Positions 10,055 through 21,032 of a stretch of DNA of 64,000 nucleotides are shown here, one piece after another. Positions within the stretch are counted from its first letter, which is position 1, and every line of letters begins with the position of its first letter. The notes beneath the pieces were generated by a model that did not search any database, had not been told where the DNA came from, and worked only from the letters and a program-made list of their open reading frames with translations. Position numbers and translations under genes: made by a program. The stretch is taken from NCBI GenBank assembly GCA_033558025.1, contig JAUCEF010000002.1, positions 1,178,001 through 1,242,000 on the forward strand, in the 5' to 3' direction. This stretch comes from Phytophthora sp. 'mugwort'. Its lineage: Eukaryota > Oomycota > Peronosporomycetes > Peronosporales > Peronosporaceae.

Positions 10055-11253
10055 TCAAGCGGCTGGTAGTCGCTCGAGTACTATCGCCAATTCCACAACA
10101 TGCTGAGCAACGCTTCCTTTCGTAAATATAATCACGTCATCCAGGTATACAAGACAGCACACCCATGTTAATCCCCGCAATACACAATCCATTATATCGC
10201 TGGAAGGTACTGGGCGCATTACACAGTCGAATGGCATCCTTCGGAACTGGAACAGTCCCCTGCGCGTCGTAAATGCTGTTTTCTGCTTATCCTCCTCTGC
10301 CACGCCGAGCTGCCAATACCCTGCGTGCAGATCGAGACTCGTAATGCGCTGCGAACCGTGGAGTGCCTCCAGTGTTTCATCTGCGTGCGGTAACGGGTAC
10401 ACATCCTTAACCGTGATTGCGTTGAGGTGGCGGTAATCAATGCAGAACCTCACACTGCCGTCTTTCTTACGAACAATTACTACCGGAAATCCTCATGCGC
10501 CATTCCCAGGTTCGATCACTTCATTCTTCAGCATCTCGTCAACTTCTTGGTCTATCAACGCATTCTCCGACACTGCATGCCTTCTACGCCGCAACATATC
10601 GGTGTCGCACTACCGGTGTTGATGTGGTGCTCCACGCCAACCTTCGTTAGCGGCGGGCATCCCGGCTTCTTGTTGACCGTCCCTGCGAACTGTCGCAAAA
10701 CTGCAATCACCAAATCCTTGTCTACGCTTTCCATTTCGCCAATGTCCAGCTTCTCTTGATCCGTCAATGGCCCTGCATCCGCATTCTTCAGCGATTTGAC
10801 CCACTTGGTTACTCCAGCCCTGTCGAGCTCTCCATCCATAGCCAGTATCTGTATGTTTTCTTCTGTCGGGATCCATGTTCCCAACGCTTCGCGGGCAGGT
10901 AACTTCTCCCTTTTGCCCTCTACGTTCAGCACAGCCACTCGTATCATTCCATCTCGCACGGAATCTACGATCGGCGCTTTTAGCAAGTGTCGCTTGGGGG
11001 GGGGGGGGGTTGTCGGTCTGGGTAGGAACACGCCTATGGTGCCTTTCTCTCCGTCCACCGCTAGCTGAATACTGTGCGTATTGGTTGTCAGCCTCTCTGT
11101 CTTTACCAAACGAACTATCGCCTTCATTCCTTCTCCAGGCTGCAGTGAAGATACACTAAGACATGTAAAAGGCACTATGATCTTCCCTCCGCCCGCTTCT
11201 CGGTATTTCATCTTTCTTTTCGCAAAGTCCATCTTGACTTGTCTGTCTACCAT
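10055..11253 (-). pseudogene. Gypsy RT and upstream protease-RT linker
   Basis: The 10055-10453 frame carries RT motifs: MRFCIDYRHLNAITVKDVYPLP, SLDLHAGYWQ and CLVYLDDVIIF, with the YLDD catalytic box. The 10555-11253 frame (232 codons) covers the upstream linker, including PFTCLSVSSLQPGEGMKAIV and an LTDQEKLDI-rich region leading to the RT. The two are separated by a shift near 10500. A G12 run at about 10998 is translated as part of a proline run on the minus strand. The protease Asp motif was not clearly seen. Confidence 0.8.
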
Positions 11254-11356
11254 CCAATATCGCCGAGTAGAAGTTCATCGCCCTGCCTTTCCACGAGCAG
11301 CGCATCAATCACCAGGCGTTTCTGGTACCGTGTTATGCCAACAAAGCGCCAAACTC

Positions 11357-13300
11357 CTAACACCTTGCACTGTCCGCCTCCAAAGCCTTCAACAATATCG
11401 ATCGGAGCCGACCTAGAAATGCATCAACCGAACTTTCGCAGCTCGATCCCTGCAATGCTGAACTGAGCACAGGTGTCAAGTCGTACCTCCTGCACATGAG
11501 TCCTCGTGAGTGCCAGCACCGCGGTGGGCAAACAGCTTGGCTTACTACTGCCGGCCACCAGGAGTTGTGCACTCGTATCTCCTCTCCATCAGCATCACTC
11601 CACAACTCGATTTCGCCGTAGTAGTTCTTCTTCTCGTAGCGCGATAGGCGTTCTTCTTATTCTGTGCGTCTCGACCATAGCTCGGTCTGTGCCTCCTGCT
11701 GCATTTGCTACTCTCAATCGCTCTGCACGAGCTGCTGCTGCTGCTGCTGCTGCTGCTGCAACCGACGTGCCCGCTTCGCTACTTGGAATCTCTTCGCTTC
11801 TTTCAGTGCTCGTCGACGCTTCGCTCGCATATCCGCCAACGTACCCTCTCCTCGCAGCTTTGTAGTTGCTTCTGTGGTGAACCGACGTACTGCTGACCAT
11901 CACTCGGCCTCTGTTTGTATCCCGTTTTCTCGTTCGTGGTTGTCGGGCACCCGCATATGGATGATAGCAGTTTCTGGCCATCAGGTTTCCGGCCTACCAC
12001 TACGTGAACTGCTGGCCCTATTTGTACACAGCTGCGGCGGCTCGTTGCGCCTCCCCACAGTCATGCTCGTGCTGCCGGAGAACCTCTTGTTCACGCAGTC
12101 CTTCAATCACGTGTCGTATAGCCATACTAGTTGCACTTCCCGGAGTTCTCGCTTCTCCCGCACTTCTGCAGCTAAGATCCTTCCTGCGGCCGCTACTGCA
12201 GCCTCCGATCTGCGCTTCTGTCTTCTTGATGCGGGTGTACCTCCGTTGCTCATCAGCGCAGCCTCCTGGTCACCGCGGCTGGTAGTACACTGTCCACGTC
12301 CGACACTGACTTCGTTCCTTCGCTCATGGCGATGGACCCGTTTTCCGCGACCATGGACGATGCTGACGTCGCCGCAACTCTTACCCAGACCATCGTCTTC
12401 GGCTACTTCTTTCGTTCCGTTGGATCCGGCCGCCATCGTCACTGTCTGCTTCACGCTATCCCCAGTGCTTGTCAGCTGCATCTCCGCTTCCGTTGTCATC
12501 GGATCACCTGCTGACCCCGCTATCTCGCTGTTCATTTCGATGCCTCGCTGTAGCCCGTTCGTCTTCTCCGCTTCCGTTCCCTCTGCATTCCTCCGCTGGT
12601 CGCTCTTCCCCGAGTTTAGACGACCTTTATCTTCTCTGTTCTGCTCAGACGCAATCTCCGTGACCACATCCGCTTCGCGATATTGTCGTCGAGCAGCCGC
12701 CGTCACCCGCGTCAACTTGATCTTCCTCTTCTCGTGTATCTTCTCCGTACGGGTCTTGTTTCCCGTCTCGGGGTGGTTCTTCGCCGGCAGCAGAGTCCCC
12801 GCCTCTACCACCGTTGACCATTTCCCGGTGTTGATGCTGCCGCTGTTGTTTTTCCTTCGACCGCTCCACCGCCAATTGCTGCTTGTTGAGAGCCGGCGCG
12901 CTCCTGGCCTTCTTGCGGGGGTTGGCGATGCGTTGCGCGCACTCGCGCCACCAGTGGCCCATTACGCCGCAGTAGCTACACATCGTTTCCGCGTGCAATC
13001 GGGCGCATGTCCGGTGTCCCATAACTTCCTACATTGCACACCGCCTCGTCCTCCATTGCCTCCGCGGCCTCATCCGAAGCCACGACCACCAACAAAGCCT
13101 CGGCCGCCTTGATTCTGCCAGCCTTGGTTACCGGTATATTGCTGCTGCTGCTGCTGGAGCTGCAGTCTTGGTCAGTGCACTCCAGTATCAAATCCCTAAT
13201 CATGAATCGCATCAGCAACCTCTATCATCACGAAGCTTCATCGCGTGGCTGCGCCAGCCCAACCATTTGCATGGTTCTCGACGAGCTTTTCGAAAGCGTG
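11357..13300 (-). pseudogene. Gypsy gag with zinc knuckle and low-complexity linker
   Basis: At about 12900-13000 the minus strand encodes CSYCGVMGHWWREC, an intact CX2CX4HX4C gag zinc knuckle. It is followed by a long Arg/Glu/Lys-rich linker in two frames (12107-12811 and 11595-11981), including a polyalanine run. The capsid part upstream of the knuckle (about 13000-13300) is only partly open. The frames shift at least three times. A plus-strand frame of 482 codons crosses this region but is an antisense shadow. Confidence 0.7.
11731..11759. repeat. (GCT)n trinucleotide run
   Basis: About ten uninterrupted GCT/CTG units. On the minus strand they form the polyalanine run of the Gypsy gag linker. 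A shorter CTG run lies near 13141. Confidence 0.9.
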
Positions 13301-13330
13301 GGCTCCTTCAGGTGCCGACCGCTTTCCTAG

Positions 13331-13772
13331 CTCGAGCTGGGTCGTGATTTTCAGTGGAGACGAGTATGTGCAACACGACTGTTTCCCTAAGTATGATATT
13401 TAAATATAGAACTTTGTATGAGGTTTAAAAAAGGTGTATGGTACTATAATTTTGTCGCTGCTGCCGAAACCGGCAATTTGTATGCTGACCCTGTCAAAGG
13501 CGCTGAAATCGCAGACGTTAGAACATGTACCCTCTTGCCATGCATAATAAAAAGAACACATCTAAACAGCAGTTTCTAATTCCACCTACAAGCCGAGATA
13601 GAGGCAAAATGTGACAAGATTGGGGGGTCCTATCGATTTGGCGTGCACTGTACAAGTCTTCTGAGCAGTATCCTTCAAAAACTGTACTTAATTAAGTGCA
13701 ATTATTCGTCCCAAATGCAATCATATCTGCGACATGCTAACGGTTTGAGGTTGACAGTCCTCGATAGTATCC
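13331..13772. promoter_or_regulatory. Upstream region of the DGAT2-like gene
   Basis: 440 bases with no supported ORF separate the Gypsy relic from the DGAT2-like start codon. The sequence is more AT-rich than its neighbours. No oomycete initiator or TATA motif was assigned with confidence. Confidence 0.4.
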
Positions 13773-15023
13773 ATGGCCGCCGTCTCTCGCTTGAGGCACG
13801 CCGCTGCAAGACGCACGTCCGCGTGGCCCAACAATAATGCGGTCCCGGAGCTACAGACGCTGCGCGGGTACGTGGGGCGGCGCTTCTTGTTGTGGTCGCT
13901 CTTCGGGCTCTGGGTTTTTGGGCTCGGGGCGTACATTGTCATGTGGCTTTACTCGGGTCTGTGCGTGGCTCACTGGGCTTGGACGGCGGTGCAGAGCGGC
14001 GGGTGGACACACACGACGCCACCACCCATGAGTGTGCGAGCTTATGTCGCACTCACGGTGCTGTACGAGAGCTACCACTACGTCACGCGCGACTCGCTGC
14101 ACCTGTGGCCTCGCATGCGGCGTCTGGCACGATCCATTCTGTTGCACTACCCGTACTTCCGTCTAAACGTGACCATCTTTGAGGAGCGCGAGCTGGAGAA
14201 ACAGAAGCTGCGGCTGAAGGAGCAACAGGTCAAGGACAGCGATGACACCACGGATGACGACGATGGCAGTGAAGACGTTGCGCAGAGTGACACTGCCGAG
14301 CACTTGAGTGCAGCTACAGCGATAAAGGCCGTGGAAGAGAACGACATTACGCCGTACGTAGAGGCGGGGACCAAGAACCTGTTTGCTTTCCACCCGCATG
14401 GAGTACTGACGTGCGGCTTCTCCTTCAACGGCGCCTATCACATGGGCTTTGAGCGCTCTGCGTGTCGATGGCTGTCAGCAGAGAACCTCTTCTGGTTTCC
14501 TCTCGTTCGTGACATCCTCAACTGGATGGAGTACAGCAGCTGCGCGAGAGCCAACATGCTCAAGTTCATGCGCAGAGACCAAAACGTCAGCCTCATTCCA
14601 GGCGGCTTTGAAGAAGCCACGCTCTATCAGCGAGGCAAGCACCGCTTGTACCTCAAGAAGCGCTTCGGGTTCATCAAGATTGCACTGCAGCATGGCTACA
14701 ACGTGCACCCGGTGTACACTTTTGGCGAGGAATACACCTTCCACGCGTTCCCTTACTTGCAATCTCTGCGATTGCAGCTCAACCGGTTTCGGATCCCTGG
14801 AATTCTCTTCTTTGGAGAGGCTTCGTGCTTCTACCTGCCGTGCAACGACGTGGACCTCATTACTGTCGTTGGCAAACCGCTGCGGTTTCCAAGGATTGAG
14901 TGCCCCACCAAGGAAGATGTCCAGAAGTATCAAGCGCAGTACGTCGAGGCACTGAAGGACCTTTTCGACAATTACAAGAGCGTCTACGCCGTTGATCCCC
15001 ATGCCACGCTGGAGATCTTCTAA
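13773..15023 (+). CDS. Diacylglycerol acyltransferase type 2 (DGAT2) family protein
   Basis: A single-exon protein of 416 residues. DGAT2-family enzymes transfer an acyl group from acyl-CoA to an acceptor such as diacylglycerol at the ER membrane, the last step of triacylglycerol synthesis. The sequence shows a hydrophobic pair near residues 38-65 and an HPHG motif at 207-210, the family's signature in catalysis. It also has PGGFEEA at 276-282 where DGAT2s have a PGG...EAL box, then KKRFGFIKIALQHG and VYTFGEEYTF. Length and order fit the family. An acidic, lysine-rich insert (about 135-185, with DDTTDDDDGSED) lies between the membrane segment and HPHG. The exact acceptor (diacyl-, monoacylglycerol or wax alcohol) cannot be told. 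The start is the first ATG in a clean frame. Confidence 0.92.
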   Translation: MAAVSRLRHAAARRTSAWPNNNAVPELQTLRGYVGRRFLLWSLFGLWVFGLGAYIVMWLYSGLCVAHWAWTAVQSGGWTHTTPPPMSVRAYVALTVLYESYHYVTRDSLHLWPRMRRLARSILLHYPYFRLNVTIFEERELEKQKLRLKEQQVKDSDDTTDDDDGSEDVAQSDTAEHLSAATAIKAVEENDITPYVEAGTKNLFAFHPHGVLTCGFSFNGAYHMGFERSACRWLSAENLFWFPLVRDILNWMEYSSCARANMLKFMRRDQNVSLIPGGFEEATLYQRGKHRLYLKKRFGFIKIALQHGYNVHPVYTFGEEYTFHAFPYLQSLRLQLNRFRIPGILFFGEASCFYLPCNDVDLITVVGKPLRFPRIECPTKEDVQKYQAQYVEALKDLFDNYKSVYAVDPHATLEIF

Positions 15024-15106
15024 GCAGTGAGCAACATGTGAGTATAACATCCAAGTACAACAGCCAGGAAAGTAGCTTTCTAATAGCATTGCCAGTAATT
15101 TCTATC

Positions 15107-16841
15107 TCACGGTTCGACCTCCTCGAAATCATCCTCTACAAAAGGTGGGGCCTCGTCCATCATACGCGACTTGAAAGGCTTAATCGACCGTTTAACGGGG
15201 GCAGTCCCAACGGCTGTCGGCTCGATTACCTTCTTCTTTGCTGCAGCGGTGGCGCCTTTGACGGGGGTCTTCGGTTGTGCAGGCTTTTTGGACGTCTTTA
15301 CCTTAGCAGCCTTGTTCAAGGCACGTAATGTCTGCAAGTCGGTCACTCCAGGCGTGAACAGTGCGAGGATCTGATACAGTCCACAAAAGCGTTAACCAGA
15401 TCCACCGACGTACGAATCAAACGTGACCATACCCGATTGAACATTCGATTGCGTTCCTGGCGCTGGTTGAGTGGCTTGTAGTCTGGCTCCTTCATGTGCT
15501 TCTTGTCTTCAGTCTTGAGCATTTGCCTAGACAACGGGAGATCACAAGGTCAGCTCAGGACCATGACAAAGACGTCAGATAGTCACGCGCTCTTACCGGT
15601 AATCATTCTCTTTGGACACCCACTCGTCTTGGAGCTCCAAAAGTGCATGTAGCTTCAGGCCCAGGTCTTTGTCCTTTGCGACGTCTGCAACAACCGGAAA
15701 AGAGATAAGCTCATGATACACTCTCAATGCCGCCACTACGTTGATAACTGACCGGCCTTAACCACATCAGCAGGCTCTGCTATAGCGCGCGTCCCGTATG
15801 CAGCGACGAATTGAGCCAAGGCTTCAAATCCACTATCCAACTTCTCCCTCTCATTCCTCGCTGCATCTCGCGCTTCCAACCGTAGCATATTCGACTACAA
15901 TGTAGCGATCAACGTGGCTCAGTCAGCTCACTGTAAAATAAAATAAACGTCACTCTCTACTGTACCAACCTTCAGATACTGCTTCGTGTACGGCAAGAAC
16001 GTCATGAGCGTGGCAAAGTAGCCCGTCACGCGCCACTTATTCGGGTGCGCCTCCACCACTAGTTTATCCACTGCACGCAGCGGTTCGTCCAGCGACCTCG
16101 GAAACACCTTGGGAATCGGCGCCGTCTCCGCCACTACAGCAACAGCCAAAAAGAAGACACAAACCCTTAGCCCTCCTTCGTCTCCATTCCCTCCTCCCTT
16201 CACCATCTCGTACACTCGCGCACCGCCGTCCTGAGCACTTCGAGCTTCCTCACGACCTCCGCGTCCGGCTGCCAGTCACTAGCTGCGCCAGGCAGGTCGT
16301 CCAGAAAGGACCTCAGCGCGCCATCCGGCGTCCTCTTCCTGCTCTTCTTGCTGTTCCTGTCCTCGTCCTCCTCCTCCCTCTCCAGCGTCTCGATTTCCTC
16401 CCCAGCGTTCACGAAGAAACCCGCGTGCTTGGTCTTGACCCGCGTTTGGCCTCGCATGTCCTCGATATTCTGCTGTAGCTCCTCGTCGTCGATGAACGAG
16501 TCCTCCGAGTCGTACAGGTCGTCGTCGTCGCGCCGATCGGTCCCCACGACGGCGTCATCCCCGTCGTTCAACACTGCGCCGCCCCCGTATCGTTTCTCGA
16601 GGTGCTCGATGATGTTGAAGCGCTGCGGACGCGCAGGTTTGTTGTCGGGAGCGCTGGACGCGGTGCTTGGCGGGCTGGTGCCGGGCGTGGGGGGCTCCGA
16701 TTGACCCGCTCGCTCGCTCACAAGCTGCTTGAAATTTATCTCCGCCGGTCCGCCACTGTCCAGATGGATGTGGAACGTCCGCCGCGGCTTGGGCGCCGTC
16801 GGCGCCGACACCTCTGATGCGGTCGACGTCGCAATGTTCAT
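15107..16841 (-). CDS. Ubinuclein/HPC2-like (HIRA-complex) protein, six exons
   Basis: Exons, 5' to 3' on the minus strand: 16841-16214, 16133-15970, 15894-15753, 15684-15597, 15526-15397 and 15370-15107. All junctions are GT-AG and phases agree, giving 471 residues. Around residues 110-155 an acidic DLYDSEDSFIDDEEL segment is followed by KHAGFFVNAGEEIE. This is the HUN/HRD box by which yeast Hpc2 and animal ubinucleins bind HIRA and histone H3.3. Exons 3-5 form a helical region that may match the ubinuclein middle domain, and the C-terminus is Lys/Pro-rich. By family the role is replication-independent H3.3-H4 deposition. The first junction was chosen at GAGT|gtacga because it keeps the frame. 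The last gap is only 26 bases, listed separately. Confidence 0.75.
15371..15396 (-). other. 26-base GT..AG gap in the ubinuclein-like gene
   Basis: Removing gttaac...tatcag joins TSVDL to ILALFTPGVTDLQ and makes the whole CDS divisible by three. It has GT and AG ends but is far shorter than the 72-102-base introns elsewhere here. Alternatives are a real indel (broken gene) or an assembly error. Confidence 0.5.
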
Positions 16842-16948
16842 CGTAGCAAAGTGACTAGGAGTTTGTATGGAGGACGGAAACGATCAACAATATTTAGTAG
16901 TGACATTTAGTGACTACGTGGCTAAAAAGGCAACTTGTTATTGACGAG

Positions 16949-17683
16949 TTAACCACGTTTGGGTAGTGCGGGGTTGAACTTCAACCCCGGATCAACTTGA
17001 AGCGGGTGGACGGGGAAGTGGGCGAGTACCGCCGCGCGGAGATTGAAGGTGGGGCGGGAGAGCGAGAGCGCCCGGGCCGAGTACCGAGACGAACAGAAGC
17101 CGATGGCCACGCAGAGGTACGCAGTCTCGAGAGCCACCCACGGGCTCAGGAAGAGGCTTACGAACTCGCGGCATTTGAGGAACTCGAGACTGCTGAGAGA
17201 GAGTGAGAGTGCGCCGTCGCCACACTGCATGCCCTCTAGCTGTATACAGTTGATGACCATGGCGAACGAGACCTCGGCGATGGTGTCGAACACGACGAGG
17301 TGCCCTAGCAACAGCATGTAAACGAGGCGGAAGGCTGCGTGAGTGTTGGTCATGAACCCGAGGATGGACACACAGAGGTTAATTACTGGACGCATAAGCG
17401 CGAGCGAGTAGGTCGAGCTGGTGGACGAGAGATTCGTAATAGTGACTCCCAGCACGACTTGAAGCAGGATGCCGACAACGGAGAGAAGGCGAACCAGGCG
17501 GGTGTGCGCCTTGATCAACGCCACTTCAGGTGTATCGGACGTCTTTCGATTCCTAGCTGCTGCACCGACGAATTGCCGTCGCACTCGCACGTTGATGACT
17601 ACGAAGGCTACCACGAATATCACGAGACTTGATCCCAGCACCAGAGCGAGCAAGTAGAAGTTCTCCATGTACCAATCCGTCAT
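16949..17683 (-). CDS. Four-to-five-pass membrane protein of unknown function
   Basis: Starting at the first ATG (MTDWYMENFY), the protein has 244 residues. Hydrophobic segments lie near residues 8-32, 56-80, 92-145 (probably two passes) and 175-200, with short basic loops such as NVRVRRQF between them. The C-terminal 40 residues are polar and end in KFNPALPKRG. I recognise no family. The arrangement resembles many short oomycete multipass proteins. The frame extends 13 codons upstream without an ATG. It is head-to-head with the large membrane protein at 17887, about 200 bases away, so co-regulation is possible. Confidence 0.65.
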   Translation of the reverse strand: MTDWYMENFYLLALVLGSSLVIFVVAFVVINVRVRRQFVGAAARNRKTSDTPEVALIKAHTRLVRLLSVVGILLQVVLGVTITNLSSTSSTYSLALMRPVINLCVSILGFMTNTHAAFRLVYMLLLGHLVVFDTIAEVSFAMVINCIQLEGMQCGDGALSLSLSSLEFLKCREFVSLFLSPWVALETAYLCVAIGFCSSRYSARALSLSRPTFNLRAAVLAHFPVHPLQVDPGLKFNPALPKRG

Positions 17684-17886
17684 GTTGAATAGCACGCTTT
17701 GCCAAAGTAAAACTTGATTCAAGCTGCAGCTACAAACAGTGAGACTTCGCAGAAAACCAAAATAACGATTGTGGCAGCGTTAGTGGGGTGAAACGCATGC
17801 ACATCTGTGTCACAACTGCATCATTCTTACTTCGAGCCGACGGCACGTCCTGCTACAGATAATCTCTCCACAGTTACAGCCTTCAA
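17684..17886. promoter_or_regulatory. Shared upstream region of two divergent membrane-protein genes
   Basis: 203 bases separate the two start codons, leaving room for only short untranslated leaders and overlapping promoters. No specific motif was assigned. Confidence 0.5.
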
Positions 17887-20800
17887 ATGCCTGTCGAGAT
17901 GCCGGCACCGCCAGCTTTCACCTACAAAACACGATGCAGCAGTTCGTTAGTCCTTGTGCTTGAACTGATGAGTACCGCTGCGCTCCTGGCGCTGTACGCT
18001 TTAGCTTCTCTTCATCGAACGACATTGCTACTAAACTGCCTGGTGGGGATTGCGAGCATCTTTTCTGGAATCTTGGTACGTGTTAGTGAGTGTCTATCCT
18101 CTTATGGTTTCTTCACGAAAGACTCTTAACCCAAACGCACCACCCGTGGCAGGGCATATGCAAATCAACTCCAGCAGCAGTCGCCAGCTTCATGGTCGCG
18201 ATCGGATCATGCTTTGGTCTTGCACTGCTAGGAGGTTTGTGCATCTTGTTCGCTTCCGATGTCGAGCTGGAGGTTGCAGCATTTCTCGACAAGTCGCTCG
18301 TGCTACGTGTTGAAACCCGAGCAAAGGTTGTCACTCTCCCGGGGGGTTTCGCTTGACAATTGAGAAGCTTTGCTAAGTTTTTGTCCTTTTTTCTTCTTGA
18401 ATTAGCTTCTGGATGACAGCAAGCAAATTCTGGAGTTTGCAGCGGTTGTCCTCATTGTGAACGCTGCTGCCCACCTGTGCTTTAGTTGGTACCTACGTCG
18501 AATAGTGGGCGAGCGACGCGCTGCGGTAGCTTTCCTGCAGGTGCGTTTTCGAGGTCGTTTACTCATCACGAACCGCTGGGACTAACACTCAACTATTGTG
18601 TACAGGTTTTCAGCGTCATCATGTTTCCGCTCTCTCTTTTTCTAATTCTCGGTGGCAACTACGTCGTCGACACTGGAAATCTCGCTTCAGCACCGTACGC
18701 AGGACTCGCAATTTTTACTAGCGGGGTCCTATTGTTCATAGTGGCGCTGCTCGCTTTTGTTGGTGGCAACTTTGAGTACCGTCGACTGCTTTCGATTTGT
18801 TATTTGATCTCAGCGCTGATCGGAGCGTGCTCGGTCGTGTTGGCCATCACTTGCTTCGCCGGACGCAGCTTTGTTGAGGACAATATCCTTGACAACTGGG
18901 AAAGCATTCGCATCCTGCTACCTCCGACGTCACAAGTGGCATATGATCGTGAGCAGTTCGCCGCCGTCATGCGATCCAACATGAACACCGTCGCGTATGT
19001 GGGGCTGCTCTCGGGAATATTCGTCTTACTCGAAGCGGCGATGAGCTTAACGCTCATGCGCCATGCGTCATCTTGGAAGCACCAACTCGCTCGGGCGAAA
19101 CGCAGTGTGAAAGACCTTCAGCGGACTGCAGTGGGTCTTGATCCGATTGATCCCAATTCGAGATCTCCTCAGCTGGATTCCCCGCTTTCATTTCTCCAAC
19201 AGGTTCGAAACTTCGCTAACTTGGCAAGCTTTTTATACTGATTTGATTTACGTTTTATTTATTTTTTAGTGGGTAAAGCACTTTGAGTCATCGACGAGAA
19301 GACAACGGATTGCTATGCGGATAGTTATTGTGCTCGTCGTGCTGGCAGTCGCGTTTATCCTTGTGGTCATGTGTGTCAACGTCGTTTTCGTTGCTCAGTG
19401 CAGCAGCATCGGCAGTCGCATTGCGTCGGCCAGTTTTCCTCTATTCTACTCGAGCTCCGAAGGCACGATGGACATTATCCGTTTGCATAACTCGTTTTCC
19501 CGTGGAGAAATCGTCGTTTCTTCTGCGAGCTCAGCGACAGGCAGCGTGGACATCAATTTTTACGCATCCGATGTACGTCCTGTATTAGCGTACTCCAATT
19601 TTTGCGGGTACAGTCGTTATAAAAAAAAAAAATTCCTTCTTCTTGTTGGTGCATAGGGTGGATCTGTCGCGGCATCAAATATGTACACGAAGGTAGTCAA
19701 GAATGATACAATGAGTATCGATGTTTGGCCCATGGATGCAGCGCAGTTCCTATGGTTAGACGGATCGTGTCAGGTGTGTGTAGCAGCTTTGTATATTGTA
19801 TAATCCTGTATTTTTGTGTGCGCTCACACGATGATACTGCCTAGCGATCCATGATGGAGGTTGAGCTGCCACAAGGCACATTTCAGAGTCTTGTCGTGTA
19901 CAGCAACACATCGGTGGTGGTGAAAGCATCCGATAACATTACTATGACTCTTGAAGGACTGAGCGTCACGACAACGCAGTCCAGTATCCTGTGCTTAAAT
20001 ATCGAGATTCAGGGAGACGAACTGCTCCTCAAATCCACCTCGGGTGACATTAGTGTTGACGGGATGACAGTTGACGCGAGCAAGTCGTTGGCAGCAGAAT
20101 CTCCGGCCAGAGTGTACTCAGCTCTTGGTCTCGTCAGCTTATCAAATGTGGTACTCTCTCACTGTGATCTTCAAGTGGAAACCGGAGCAAGCAGCTTGGT
20201 GTTGTCCGACGTCCACAGGTAAATTAAAGAAATCCGTTGTATAGTACTCACACGATAGCATTTACCACATTGAGGTTGACGAACTCACTTAGTATTTGAC
20301 TACAGTTCTGTTAATACTGGAAGGAGCCACATCCATGCCAAGAGCTCGTCAGCCTCAATCTCAGTGGGCGACATACAGGCGAACTGGATCACTCTGACAA
20401 GCGGAACGGGTGATATTTATGGTACAGAATTAATGGTCGAGGTAAGATTCCTTACGAATGTTGCGAAACTCGACAATCCGCGTTGTTATCTAACTGCTTC
20501 GTCTGGTTCAGGGAAACTCGGCCTTCATGGGCAGATTAGAAGTCACTACAATATCAGGAGACATTAAACTCGAAGAAGTTACGGCAAGCGGCATCGTGCA
20601 CGTCGAGTCTGCGTCGGGGGGAATCTCAGTTCAGCTCAATGTAAGGCTTGATATGGTTTGACTACTATCGTGTCGTTAACATGATTAACCATTTGCGATG
20701 GATACAGTCCCAGACATTTGCCGGGATGTTCTACATGAGGTCCGAATACGGCACTATGTCCATTCGACAAACTAACTATTCCAGCGACATCGTCGTGGAG

Positions 20801-21032
20801 GCTGCGGTAAGTCAGATACGAAGTTAACAGTCAAAATTGACGGGTGTTCGGGCTAATGCTTTTTTCTTGGTGGATATATGTACAGGCCTCACTCGATGGA
20901 CTCGAGAGACACGGCAGTATCAATTGCGACCCAGAAACCAACAACTGTTTAGCCTTCGGGAGCCTCTACCTGCATTCTAACTTAGGTAACGTGGAGATTG
21001 TGCTCGGATGCGATTCATTCAGTTGTAGCTAG
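17887..21032 (+). CDS. Multipass membrane protein with a beta-repeat C-terminal domain, 11 exons
   Basis: Exons: 17887-18075, 18153-18326, 18406-18540, 18606-19202, 19270-19572, 19657-19773, 19845-20218, 20306-20441, 20512-20640, 20708-20806 and 20886-21032. All junctions are GT-AG, the total is 2400 bases (799 residues), and nine of ten introns are phase 0. Residues 1-440 hold about nine hydrophobic segments. They look like two four-pass modules (tetraspanin-like spacing, not proven) plus a last one near the start of exon 5 (IVIVLVVLAVAFILVVMCV). The rest repeats a short strand-turn unit: TSGDISVDGM, GTGDIYGTEL, ISGDIKLEEV, ASGGISVQLN, EYGTMSIRQT, NLGNVEIVLG. This is the pattern of DUF4097-type beta-helix domains. 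From exon 8 on, each exon carries about one unit. Location is probably plasma membrane or an endomembrane with the repeats on one face. Function is unknown. Confidence 0.8.

Larger units (their letters stand above)
8590..13330 (-). mobile_element. Degenerate Ty3/Gypsy-type LTR retrotransposon
   Basis: Minus-strand order is gag with zinc knuckle, acidic/basic linker, protease-RT linker, RT, RNase H, then the integrase zinc-binding domain. RT before integrase is the Gypsy order. Pieces are in different frames with stops between them. The integrase stops after its HHCC domain, so the DDE core is missing. No LTR pair was recognised. The 5' end lies about 440 bases upstream of the DGAT2-like gene. 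Confidence 0.85.

Noticed and set aside
10990..11010. G12 run taken as a possible assembly gap
   Set aside because: Sits within an open minus-strand frame as a Pro run; a homopolymer explains it.
11664..13112. 482-codon plus-strand ORF, Cys/Ser/Pro-rich
   Set aside because: Antisense to the Gypsy gag and linker, which has a zinc knuckle and domain order on the minus strand. Composition is what the reverse of an Arg/Glu-rich frame gives.
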